Below, in pieces: positions 1-10,089 of a stretch of DNA of 64,000 nt. Position numbers and translations under genes: made by a program. Each line of letters opens with the position of its first letter. The first letter of the stretch is position 1. This DNA is from Valencia hispanica. Lineage: Eukaryota > Chordata > Actinopteri > Cyprinodontiformes > Valenciidae. The stretch covers positions 39,047,680-39,111,679 of the forward strand of contig OY747702.1 in NCBI GenBank assembly GCA_963556495.2, in the 5' to 3' direction. The notes below the pieces were generated by a model. That model made no database searches, was not told the origin of the DNA, and was given only the letters and a program-made list of their open reading frames with translations.

Positions 1-829
1 GAGATTCTTTGTTCAGATTGTTCGGGATGAATATTAACTCAAATGAATGAAGAATTTAATAATATTGAATGTTTCAGATTTTTTCAAAATTTAAAAAAAA
101 GAAAATAACGGGATCCCTGATTAAATGTAAATTATAGTAGAATTAATTATTTATCTTTTATTGCTTTGGAATATTCCACCCCTGGGTAGCCGCCCAATTG
201 CAGGACTCTGAACTGTTAAAGTTTCCCCGCACAGAACAACGGCAATGGTTGTAAAGGGAACGCGTTTTTATTACTGTGCATATAGCCAACTGCTGAATAA
301 TTATGCGCTATATGAATAATCAATAATTTTCCCCAGAAGTTTTAAAAACAAACCGACGCCCTTGTCCAGAAAAGACAGGTACATATTCAAAGCAGTTTTG
401 CTATAATTATGAATAATTCAAACTCTATTTAGAGAGTCTGACAAAGAAATTAAATAAACTTGTTTCACCTGAAACTAATAAATTGGTACGATAATCATAA
501 ATAAGAATTGTAATGAAGTAAGTCTTAGGCTACTTGCTTTGTCGTTTGCCTTGAATGTCTGCCTATATGATTTTATTTTTTCGATATCAGTCTCAGTCCT
601 TATAAATAAGTACGTCTGGATTAGTTTATTTTTAGTTTTAAAACTGATTTACCATATTTACATTATGCTAATGTTTATTTTTCAGGTCACTACTAAAATC
701 ACAACACGTTAATATTATTTTGCTCATTTTTATCATTTTGTTAATTATTTGAAAAGAAAAGAAGCCACAATAAAAAGTTATTTCTAATCCTCACCAACCT
801 GTGTTTCCCTGACTTCACTTCTCCCGCTA
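1..829. other. AT-rich intergenic DNA, no gene seen
   Basis: No recognisable coding, RNA or repeat signature. Frames on both strands are short and interrupted, and base composition is strongly AT-rich. Confidence 0.6.
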
Positions 830-1122
830 CCTTCTCTGACCCGCTTTCTTCTCCCATCTCAGTCGTTGTGTACAGCTCCTATCTGTACGGTTCGATGCCA
901 CCACCACCTCTAGAAGCACCAGAACCGGCTGCATTTTCCACCTCTAAAACCATCTCAAGGCTAAAACTGGAGAAAGAGTCTTCCGAGCCTTCAAATATGA
1001 GCGCCTCCATCAGGCCTTACAGCGGAGTTTTCGGACTGTCCAGCCTGAGCGGTTCTGTCGCTGACGTACCAAGGAGACGTAGTTTTGAAGCCGCGGTTAA
1101 GCTCATATTTTTGAAACTCTAA
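830..1122. other. CpG-rich coding-like island, unidentified
   Basis: This block stands out from its AT-rich surroundings by higher GC and CpG content. A plus-strand frame is open from 868 to 1122 (84 codons, first codon GTG), Pro/Ser-rich at the start (SMPPPPLEAPEP). The minus strand reads as an acidic, Ser/Gly-rich peptide (EGSEDSFSSFSLE, SGASRGGGG) with two in-frame stops, which looks at least as protein-like. It could be a single exon, a decayed retrocopy exon on the minus strand, or a CpG-rich regulatory element. I recognise no family, and neither strand shows convincing splice sites. Confidence 0.3.
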
Positions 1123-2064
1123 TCATGTAAAATCTGTAATTTAATTGTAACAGTAATTTAATTAATCTGACCATTGGTGTTGCTGGGACAGTAAGTAAAA
1201 AACTAGATTTCTTTGGCATACATGTGTCTATAGTTGACTACAATTAGAAGCTTTCTGAAACTTCTAAAAACTTCTTGACAAAATTTGATCCATCTATTTC
1301 TGGCATCTCAATTCTTGTTCAGGGTTGTGCGGGGCTGGAGTGTTTTCCTGACAGCACATCACATCCCCACAGGGGCAACACAGCACTACAAAAGATAAAA
1401 CTTCCCTTCAAAAAGCAATTTATAATCATTAATACACCTGACATGCATGTCTTTGGAACTGTGGAAGAAAACTAATGTAGCTAATCTGAGAAAACATTCA
1501 GACTCCCCGGGGCAATTCATTACATTACTTTTCTGTTAAGCATTGGAATTATAGTGCAGGCCATCAAAAATGCTTTGTAAAGTTATTTATGAATGCATGT
1601 CAAGAAACTCTAAAAAAAATCAAACTTGGCTCTTATTTTCAAATCATCATAGAAAGCCAACATTTTCTCTTGCTTTATAACTGTTGATTATGTAAGGGTC
1701 ACTTTTTTACAACTTTTACAATTTTTTTACTGTGTAAACTAAAAGCAATGAAAATTTACATGCTAGTATGATATACAAAAAAATAGGATAAATGACTTTG
1801 AAGGATTGAAGGAAATACTAGAGAAGATCTAAGAGAGGTATACAATTTGCAACCAGAAAAGCTTTGTGTTTGTCCTTTTTTTCCAGTGGGAGTTAAGGAC
1901 ATTTTGTTTTTTCCTGTGAATTTAACGTGATAATGTTGAAGGTAAAAGAACCCACATAGAGCAAAAAAAAACAAAAACGGATGAAATATAATAACAAAGA
2001 AACTACAATTGTATAAAAATTAAATGCACTAGATTGATTCCAGCTGCATTTCTTTGGAAACATT
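1123..2064. other. AT-rich intergenic DNA
   Basis: Nothing recognisable. Short frames on both strands are low-complexity translations of AT-rich sequence. Confidence 0.55.
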
Positions 2065-2072
2065 ATGAAAAT

Positions 2073-2095
2073 ACACACACACACACACACACACA
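2073..2095. repeat. (AC)n microsatellite
   Basis: An uninterrupted AC dinucleotide run of about 11 units. The His-Thr and Cys-Val repeat peptides read from it on the two strands are artefacts. Confidence 0.95.
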
Positions 2096-2169
2096 AACAT
2101 TCTGAGTCAGAATGCTTTGGAGAATGTGTAATCTGTGCCATTTTCTCCTGTTGTGAAATATTTGAATTC

Positions 2170-2580
2170 ACCGTGACAGCTGCGGGTGGTGGCAGAATTT
2201 ACCTTCACATCCAAACCGGAGCGCCTCGGCTGCCGGCCGAGCCTAGAAAACTGCTCTAATAAGCAGAGTTGGCTGCGGAGGCAGTGCTCAGTAAATATTG
2301 CGCTTACCAATCAGAAACTTCACTGACTGCCTCTTAACATCAGACTGGAGGCAGAGTTATATAGCTGCATGGCCTCATTCATTCTGTTTATAATAAGTCA
2401 TTATTCTCTTAAATCCAGCAGCAAGCTGAGACTCTGCGTGATGAAACTCTTTCTCTCTGCCTGGAAGTTCAACTTTTGCTATTAAACTTGGGGATCTGAA
2501 CTGATTGAATTAAGTTCCTTTGGACTTTATTATATCTGCTTTCTATTTATAACCTTTTAGTTGCTTGTATTTGGTGACAA
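2170..2580 (+). promoter_or_regulatory. promoter-like cluster (CCAAT plus TATA), possible old LTR
   Basis: A GC-richer stretch holds a CCAAT box at 2307-2311 and a TATATA at 2358-2363, about 47 bp apart and in the order expected for a plus-strand polymerase II promoter. Start-site-like sequence would fall near 2390. A short frame beginning MKLFLSAWK starts near 2441 and closes after 14 codons. An ATTAAA-type poly(A) signal follows at about 2482, which is the U3-R-U5 order of a retroelement LTR. I cannot find LTR ends or a partner, so it could equally be a host promoter or chance. Confidence 0.3.
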
Positions 2581-2869
2581 TTTACACTCATCGGAATAAT
2601 GAGTTTAAGTATTGTTTTTACACATCTGAGGTATTTCTTATTTGTGCCCTAGAGGTCTAAAAGTCAGCTACTCAAAATGTCTCCAGGTACTTTAAAAGAA
2701 ACAAAATTTTCCATTCAATCACACATGCATTCCAACTAATCCTTCAGTTCATTATTCCAATCAGTTTAAAACTTTTCTATCTAAGGAAATCCAGTAGATT
2801 GCATCGAGTCATTGACTTGTAGCAATCAGTCCTCCAACTCCTACTTGCCCATGCCAGTGACTCCAAAAG
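2581..2869. other. AT-rich DNA, no gene seen
   Basis: No recognisable feature between the promoter-like cluster and the LINE. Confidence 0.5.
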
Positions 2870-3864
2870 GGAATGTAGGATGACTCACCTCATCCGGAAA
2901 GTGTTCCTTGTGTTCATCATCCTCAAAGACCCACAACTGAGCTTTCTTGCTGAGTCATCGTGAGCCTGAGCATCAGCAACAGTCTATAGATTATATTGGT
3001 CACTCTTCACATGTCCTCCAATTTATACAACTACCTTGGCCTCCTTTAGAGCCACTTTAATGGCTTTGGGATACCCCTCCTTCAGGCCACAGCTGGATCC
3101 AGTGGTTACTTGGCCACCCTCCATGGCCTTTTAACTGGATTACTTCTGCCCCTTGCCTGCCCTCCATTATTACTTCACTTGCTCCTGTTGACATTTTGTT
3201 TCCCCCATAACCCCTTAGTTAGCTCCTACTCCCTCCAAAATGCTCTCCAGTGTTTTTACCCCAGATACCTCCTGTTATCTCAGGGGTGCCTTTAGGAACT
3301 CTGGTTACTGGTGGATACTACCAGAGAAGAAAAACTTCCCCAAACACACCGAGTCAAGATAACGCCACCAGCCCAAACAGATGCACGAATCGTGGAGATT
3401 AAAAGAGAACAAACACTTCCTACCTCTTCTATGACCACACCAGCAGTGAGCAAAGACATACCATGCTCACCACAACGTTCTTCAAGTATTCCAACGTCTC
3501 TGACTCATCTACACCAAATGATTCTCCCTTTAGAAACCTCTCTTGACAGACTGAAGGTATGAATTAGAATTGGGACATAACTAACACCGAAACTTGGACT
3601 ACATCAGGCCCCTGGGACTAACCCTGGATGTATTTTGCCGATGCCCCAACTGGTAATAACAGACATCTGATATTGAAGGGGACCGGACAGTTATTCTACT
3701 CCCATCATCTCCCAGAAGTTGCCCGGCCTCCCTGAGAGTAGTATTGCAGTGCTTATAAGCAGCAGAAAACTCTCATATTAAACCAAATCCCAAATTGATC
3801 ACCTGTCAGAAGGTTCAGCTACCTACCCATCTTCAAACTACTTAAATTAGACATTACGTCTCTG

Positions 3865-4600
3865 TCAGGGAAGTCATTTCTAATCAATGAGTAAATCACT
3901 GAATATAATGTACAGGCTCTGTTTTTATCAGAAACCTGGCTAGATGTAAATAATGAAACATCTCTATCGATAGAATCTTTTTAAGCGAGAGCAGGAAACA
4001 CAGATGAGGTGGAGGCGTAGCCACAGTTTTTCATAACTCAATGGAATTTATAAAGGTATCCCTGGGCGCATTTGATTCTTTTGAATACCTAGCTAACCAG
4101 ATAAATGAGCCTATAAAAAAACTATATTTCAAGTTTATATAAACCCCCAAAGCTTAACTCTAACTTCTTTAATGATTTCAGCGATCTTCTTTCTGTAATA
4201 TGTATTGACTATGACTAATTAATCATTGTGGGGGACTTCAACATCTATACAGACAACCCCTAGACTACAAAAAACATTAAGTGACACTCTTCAAAACTTT
4301 GGCCATACCCAGCATGTCAAACAACCAACACACAATCAAGGACACACTATGGACTTAATTATCAGCAGAGGTTTAAATATATCCAACATCTCGGTAATTG
4401 ATATTGCATTATCCGATCATTTTTGCATTTTCTTTGAAAGTACCATTTCTGCAAAACTATCCAGTCACAGTGAGGCCACAGTAAAAAAGTCTTTTCTCAG
4501 GCACAGTTCAGTTGAAACCTTTAAATGTATCTATCCTCCCAAAATGTCAGACATCATTGATCCCATTGCTCCAACTAAAGTGAAAGTAGTCTAAGGTATA
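3865..4600 (+). pseudogene. L2-type LINE endonuclease domain (pseudogene)
   Basis: Translation gives hallmarks of an APE-type endonuclease: LSETWLDVN near 3925, GDFNIYTDN near 4230, then HVKQPTHNQGHTMDLIIS and ALSDHFCIFF near 4300-4440. The Asp and Asn of GDFN and the SDHF motif correspond to conserved catalytic positions of this family. Stops precede and follow, and a frameshift separates GDFN from the downstream LSDTLQNF segment. It would nick target DNA for target-primed reverse transcription, but this copy cannot encode an intact enzyme. The matching segment in copy 2 is open across GDFN. Confidence 0.85.
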
Positions 4601-5039
4601 AATAAGTCTTTGTGGGCAAGTAATCCACTGGTGTGTAGTGGAAAAAGGGAGTGTCAACGAGCTGAGAGAAAATGGTGAAAAACTGGACTTCAGGTTGACT
4701 GTGAGATCTACAAAGAGAGACTGAACAGGTATCAGTTATCTTTAAAGGAGCTAGGGAATCGTTCTTCTCTGAAATCATTAACAGAAACATTAATAATACA
4801 CAGACTCTGTTTGCAACAGTGGAAAGACTAACTAATCCTCCAGTGCTAGTAGCCCCTGAACTAAATTCTACCAGGGCCTGCAATGAATTTGCCAGCTTTT
4901 TCACTGAAAAGACTAACAATTAAATGGTCAGTCTGTACTTCAGTACCGAACCCACCACCAATGTCATCCCCAATCAACACCAATGTAGAGAAAATGTCAA
5001 ATTCTATGAATTAAAAAAAAACTTGAAGAAATCATTAAC

Positions 5040-6240
5040 CAATTAGGCTCCTTTTCTTGCTGTTTTGATATCCTACCCACAGCTTTCCTTAAGATTCCCC
5101 TCGGTCTGGGTCTGATCTGATCCAAATAGTTAACTCATCCCTCCTGTCAAGAGTCTTCCCACAGGCATTAAAAACAGCAGTTGTCAAACTACTAATAAAG
5201 AAGAACAACCTGGACAACCCATTAACGCAGAACTACAGGGCAATCTCTAATCTCCCATTCATCAGTAAGATTCAGCAGTTAAATAGCTTCCTAACAATGA
5301 CCAACTGTTTTGATGTTTTTCAGTCTGGCTTCCGTGCGCACCACTAAATACAGACTGTGGTAGAACCACAGTGCTGATACTGTTGGACCTTAGTGCAGCA
5401 TTTGAAACTGTTGATCATAATGCACTATTGGAAGGACTGGAGAGCTGGGTCGGACTCTCTGGTACAGTCACTTAGCTTTACGTGAGACTAGGGTTTGAGT
5501 CTTACCTAAAGAACAGGGAGTTCTTTGTTTCAATAGGAAACTCTTCATCAGAACGAACAGAAATCACATGTGGGGTGCTCCAGGGCTCGTGGGGCCCATC
5601 TTTTTTAATATCCACATGCTCCCACTAGCCCAGATTATAACAACCAATAAGATTAGCTACAATAACTATGCAGATGATATTCAGCCGTACTTTACAATGT
5701 CACCACGTGACTTTGAATACCTAAATTAATCCATTGAGCAAATCAATGGAAGGATGTGCCATAACTTTCTCTAGCTGAACAGAAACAAAACTGAAGTATT
5801 TTTGTACCTAAAGAGGAACAATCAAGAGTCAGCACACAGCTTCAGTTAATACAGATAGAAACTACTGGTCAGACCTAAAATCTCAGTGTAGTGATGGACT
5901 CAGACCTGAACCTCCAGGGTCACATAAAGGCAATAACAAGGTCAGCATTCTATCACCTGAAGAACATTTCTAGGATTAAAGCCATGATGTTGCAACAGGA
6001 CCTCAAAAAACTAATCTATGCATTTAACTTTAGACGGATTGTTTACTGCAACAGCCTCCTCACAGGTTTGCCTAAAAGGTCAATTAGACAGCTGCAGCGG
6101 ATCCAGAATGCTGCTGCTCATGTCCTCACTAGAACCAGGAAAGTAGAGCACATCACCTCCGTTCATAAGTCCTTACACTGGCTCCCTGTAGCTAAGATAA
6201 TAGACTTAAAAATACTTTTACTTTTAAGTCATTGAATGGC
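5040..6240 (+). pseudogene. L2-type LINE reverse transcriptase (pseudogene)
   Basis: Conserved reverse transcriptase blocks are read in order across several frames: FQSGFRAH near 5320, DLSAAFETVDHNALL near 5390, a decayed PQGS-type motif near 5580, and the catalytic YADD at 5667-5678. The thumb and C-terminal region follow (VMDSDLNLQGHIKA, QLQRIQNAAAHVLTRTRK, HWLPV), with a clean 114-codon open stretch at 5891-6235. At least three stops or frameshifts interrupt it. The enzyme copies element RNA into DNA at the nicked target. It is dead here. The alternative of a bacterial or retroviral reverse transcriptase is excluded by the L2-type C-terminus. Confidence 0.88.
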
Positions 6241-6599
6241 CTAGTGCCTGTAGCCCAGAGTGTTTTTGCCAGGTTTTGGTAAATTCCTACACTCTTCTCT
6301 GTCCTTTAATGCACCATGCCTAAGTCATGTGACATTGATGACATGATCAAAAGCCTGCACTGGCTTCCTCCCTGCAGACATTTGGGGAAAAGCCAGGTGA
6401 CAGAGCTGTTGCAGGTCAGTATATAGAAACAAAAGGTTTTCCTACCTTAAATGCATTTTCTTTTACTTATCATGATATTACCTGACTTAGACACCGACAA
6501 CTGTGAGCTGGAGCCTTGTAGGGTCGTCATATACCATACAGAAACTAGAATTGGTGAGTTTTAAGATGTTTGTTTCTGTCATTAGCAACTAACCTGCTA

Positions 6600-6846
6600 C
6601 TAGCTAGTTGCCAGCATGCTAGCTAGTTGCCAGCATGCTAGCTAGTTGCCAGCATGCTAGCTAGTTGCCAGCATGCTAGCTAGTTGCCAGCATGCTAGCT
6701 AGTTGCCAGCATGCTAGCTAGTTGCCAGCATGCTAGCTAGTTGCCAGCATGCTAGCTAGTTGCCAGCATGCTAGCTAGTTGCCAGCATGCTAGCTAGTTG
6801 CCAGCATGCTAGCTAGTTGCCAGCATGCTAGCTAGTTGCCAGCATG
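6600..6846. repeat. 19-bp minisatellite, 13 perfect copies
   Basis: Thirteen uninterrupted, identical copies of a 19-bp unit (CTAGCTAGTTGCCAGCATG) fill exactly 247 bp. Each unit contains the palindrome CTAGCTAG, and unit junctions create GCATGC. No spacer variation and no mismatch is visible, so the array is recent or is being homogenised. Confidence 0.97.
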
Positions 6847-7657
6847 CTATACACTGTTTGATTAATGCTGTTTCAAACAATTGAGCATGATCTTGTTTTT
6901 AAATACCACAAATGAACTCAAAACTAATTTGTATTTGCTATGTTTTTGGGATAGCCATGTTGTTCAAGCTATGTAGTATTTATATAGCAGTTAATTGGTT
7001 TGGATAAAGCTTTACTGATATTATAAAATACTATGGTTTGGATTTGGATGTACAGCTAATGCACATTTATTTAAATACCAAGTATCTAGGAATGAATTGT
7101 GCACACAGAAAAAAGGACAGCTTAATTGCAAAAAGATGTCTTACTAGTCATGTTTGTTTAATGCAGGTCAGGTGAACCTTTGAGGGTCTAAAGATGGTGA
7201 GCTAACAATTGGCCAGGGGCCATAAGATCTTCATCTTCCTACTGGTCTGGTAGGAAGTTGTCTCAGACAACGTTCTGTCCACTCCCCAAACCCCTCACTC
7301 AATGCATGGATTCACACACCTCCTTTTTCCAGTACTTTTGGACAACCGAAGCGCTTGGACTACTTTCATGGACACTCAGATTACATCTTGGACAATCATT
7401 TCAGTGTGAATTCATTGGGTCTTCAAGTTCTGCTGAGGAGTCTTTAACTATTCAGGGGATTAGACTGAACACTGAGTGTTTTCATCAGAACTTTAACCCA
7501 TTTAATTATCAGTGCTGCAGCAGTGGAAACTGTTATTTTGTGTTTGTTTATTTATTTCATTTATAATTTTCAATACATGGTACCTGCAAACTATTCCAAC
7601 TTGCTGTGTATTCTTTAATTGTTGACAACCAGCTCCAGTATTTGTTCCTAAGTTCTG
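6847..7657. other. unassigned sequence 3' of the minisatellite
   Basis: AT-rich, with one 102-codon plus-strand frame at 7258-7566 that is Ser/Phe-rich and resembles no family I know. It probably belongs to whatever interrupted the L2 copy. Confidence 0.35.
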
Positions 7658-8131
7658 ATAAAGTCAAATGATACTAGCCACATTTCATTTACACTCAATT
7701 AGCGCTTCCCTAGTGTATGTTGAAGATCTACTGTCACTATACCAACCCCCCAGACACCTCAGGTCCTCTAATCCCACTCTATTCAGCATCCCTCGAATTA
7801 GAACCAAACATGAAGAAGCTGCTTTCAGTTTCTACGCTCATCTAATCTGACCAAGCTTCTAGACAACTGCAAAGCTGCTGAAACACTGAGTTCTTTTAAA
7901 TAGTCTAAAACCCCTTTGTTTCAGATATCATTCGTTTTGTGTGTTAAATGCTTTATTGCCGTGTTTTACTTAAAAAACATTTGTCAAAAGACATGAAAAG
8001 AGGATTATGTATCATATGCTTTGTGTTTTATGATTTATTCCTGTTTTTACTTCATCCTCTAATTATGTAAAGTACCTTGAATTACCTTGTTGTTGAAAGT
8101 GTGCTATAAAACTACAATTGCCTTACCTTTC
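7658..8131 (+). mobile_element. L2-type LINE 3' end
   Basis: The segment encodes the conserved C-terminal L2 peptide (DLLSLYQPPRHLRSSN near 7725-7770) and ends in the family tail, with GTAAAGTACCTTGAATT followed by a TTGCCTTACC-like terminus at about 8120-8131. The same segment occurs on the minus strand at 39605-40075. It is either the 3' part of copy 1 or a separate insertion. Confidence 0.75.
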
Positions 8132-8246
8132 CTGGCAGCTTCTAAGCTCATTGTTGGGGCTCTATCAATGATCCCTACAGTCCCACCACTGTCCTTCAAA
8201 GCTCCATAATTGATGTCTATGACTTATGTGCAGGCCACCAGAACTC

Positions 8247-8522
8247 TTTTTTTTTTTTTTTTTGGTTAGGTTGAAGCCACCTTGCCATGTCTCTGCTTCG
8301 TTGGGATGGGCTCTGGACCCATCTTTGGCACCAATATTCCACTGCCTGCTTTAGGTAGGAGGAGGAGATATGGAAGTAGTTTGAAGGCACATCTGAAAAG
8401 GTCCCCTCAAAGGCTGAGAAGGGTGAGGGTGTTATCATGGTAAGGTGTCCTTTGTTTATTTTGTTTGAGTTTTGTATATTTGCTTCTCTGCTAACTTTAT
8501 TTTCAGGCCTTCTTGCTCCCAT
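8247..8522 (-). other. possible minus-strand retrocopy with poly-A tail
   Basis: A 17-T run at 8247-8263 would be a poly-A tail for a minus-strand insert. The adjacent minus-strand sequence (about 8264-8522) is an open frame ending at the tail. No family is recognised and no target duplication was found, so this rests only on the T-run and the open frame. Confidence 0.22.
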
Positions 8523-9460
8523 GCTGGTTACTCTTCTGCATCTCTGGATTATGTTGTTTCCTCTAGACTCAATGTTAAGTTTTGTTTTGTTGTTTCACCC
8601 ATGTACATTATACAGCCTGCTGCGTCTAAGAATGCAGCAGGATGTATAATCTTTGTAACACAATACAAATAAAACATGGTCACTGCAAATATCTAATTCA
8701 TTAGCACATTTTGAATGCTTACTGTAAGTACTCCAACCAGCTAAAGCTTCTCAGTTTAGGAAACACAATTAAATTTTAATTAAAAATACTATTATACTTA
8801 TGGATTTACCTTTTTATTGCTACCGCGATAATCATTAGTGATACAGAAAATCAGGTCAGTTGCAGGTGTTTGGTAAAAACATCATTGTGCCATCTGTTTT
8901 GCTGAGTTTATGGTTTATACCCTGTGAAATTGTACAATGAGTGGGATTTATTGAAATCTTAATAGATGGCAGGCATTACATTTTAAACCAGCTAAATACA
9001 GAAAGGATTATTAAACTTCAGCAGCCATTGCTCTTGCCTGAATTTTTATTTTTATCCATATTTTTAATTGTCTCAATGTAGGGAGCTGTTAAGTGTTTCT
9101 TCCTTTCCCCTCGGATGCAGTCTTCAGGTGGCTGGCCTATGCTGCCATGCTGTAGAAAATGACAAATATTACAGAATCTGTCACCTTGATCTTCAAAGTT
9201 GTAACCCTACAGAGGAACTACTTTCTTCTGCGGAGGTAGACTGATAGAGTAGGAACATCAAGCCCTCCATAGAGGCTTTTTATTCTTGTGACATAAGCCC
9301 AGATTCTGTCAACCAGACACTCTTCTTTATTTTGAATATATTTTAGTCTATATGTTGCACAGTTTGACAAGATCCATACAAGTAATTTGCTGGGAGATAT
9401 TCCAGCAGGAGCTGCTTTCTATCTGTATCCTAACCTGCCTAAAACAATCTGACGCCCTCA
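8523..9460. other. AT-rich intergenic DNA
   Basis: No gene, RNA or repeat recognised. Two short plus-strand frames (8437-8672) overlap each other and look like chance. Confidence 0.5.
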
Positions 9461-9469
9461 TTTCACCTC

Positions 9470-9880
9470 CCCACCTCTCTGCTCACTCAGACTGTTTGTT
9501 CTCCGTCTGTGTGAAGCCGGTGTAACGAGCACCGTGGCTATTAGCCAAATGGCCGTAATATTACTCTCGTCAGACTCTGCAGTCACTTTGCTCCTCATGT
9601 TAGCAATCTGTCTGAATGTGTTCGCCTTTATTGCTTCTGCTCTCCTCTGCCAGCAGACATTATTAGAGGGTTTTTTTTCCCCTGCTACTTTTGCATAATA
9701 GGCGAAAGCTGACACGCTAATATGCTGCTGCCATTCAGAGCGAGAGTCGGTAGGTAAAAAAATTATGTCCAGACTGCTCAGGACAACAGGTTACCGCCAG
9801 TGGAATGGAAAAATTTGCATTACGGGTGAAAAAACATTAATATTAAAGATAAAAGATATCCCATTCCCTGAAAATGGCTG
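9470..9880. promoter_or_regulatory. candidate conserved non-coding element
   Basis: A non-repetitive block of balanced composition with several homeodomain/POU-like AT motifs (TAATATGC, CATTAATA, TTTGCATAATA) embedded in GC-richer sequence and no sustained coding frame. Such composition is typical of vertebrate developmental enhancers. The call is inference, since conservation cannot be tested here. Confidence 0.3.
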
Positions 9881-10089
9881 CTGTAACGTCTCACAGAAAC
9901 ACCCTCCACCTCATGAATCAGTCAGTTCATTGATCACTTTGTTTTTCAATGTCATACTGTTTAATGTTGACCGTAAAGTTTAATGGACCTTGAAGAAGCA
10001 GATTAAGCATTTCATTGTTTTTTTCAAAGGTTTCAGCTGAATAACTTCTGACTATGAAAATATAAGACGATGCTCTAGAGATCACTGGC

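Larger units (their letters stand above)
6247..7707. other. unrecognised insert or junction in L2 copy 1
   Basis: About 1.46 kb separates the L2 reverse transcriptase end from L2-like 3' sequence. CCTAGTG occurs at both edges (6240-6246 and 7709-7715), which could be a 7-bp target duplication, but no terminal inverted repeats are seen. The segment holds the 19-bp tandem array and, at 7258-7566, an open frame of 102 codons without recognisable similarity. Divergence of the 3' L2 part leaves the exact edges uncertain. Confidence 0.35.
2870..8131 (+). mobile_element. L2/CR1-type LINE, copy 1 (decayed, interrupted)
   Basis: This is a non-LTR retrotransposon of the L2/CR1 group, Jockey superfamily. 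From 5' to 3' it shows a degenerate ORF1/leader (about 2870-3860), an APE-type endonuclease (about 3865-4600), a reverse transcriptase (about 5040-6240) and a 3' end with a short TTGCCTTACC-type tail (about 7710-8131). Many stops and frameshifts make it inactive. The body and 3' tail are separated by about 1.4 kb of unrelated sequence (near 6250-7700), either an insertion or a junction of two fragments. The 5' limit is uncertain. Copy 2 at 23838-28496 is from the same family and lacks the 5' part. Confidence 0.85.

Noticed and set aside
6600..6846. CRISPR-like repeat array
   Set aside because: The 19-bp units are directly adjacent with no spacers and the setting is vertebrate DNA. It is a minisatellite.
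8437..8672. two overlapping plus-strand frames of 66-70 codons
   Set aside because: They overlap in different frames and have no recognisable similarity or splice signals.
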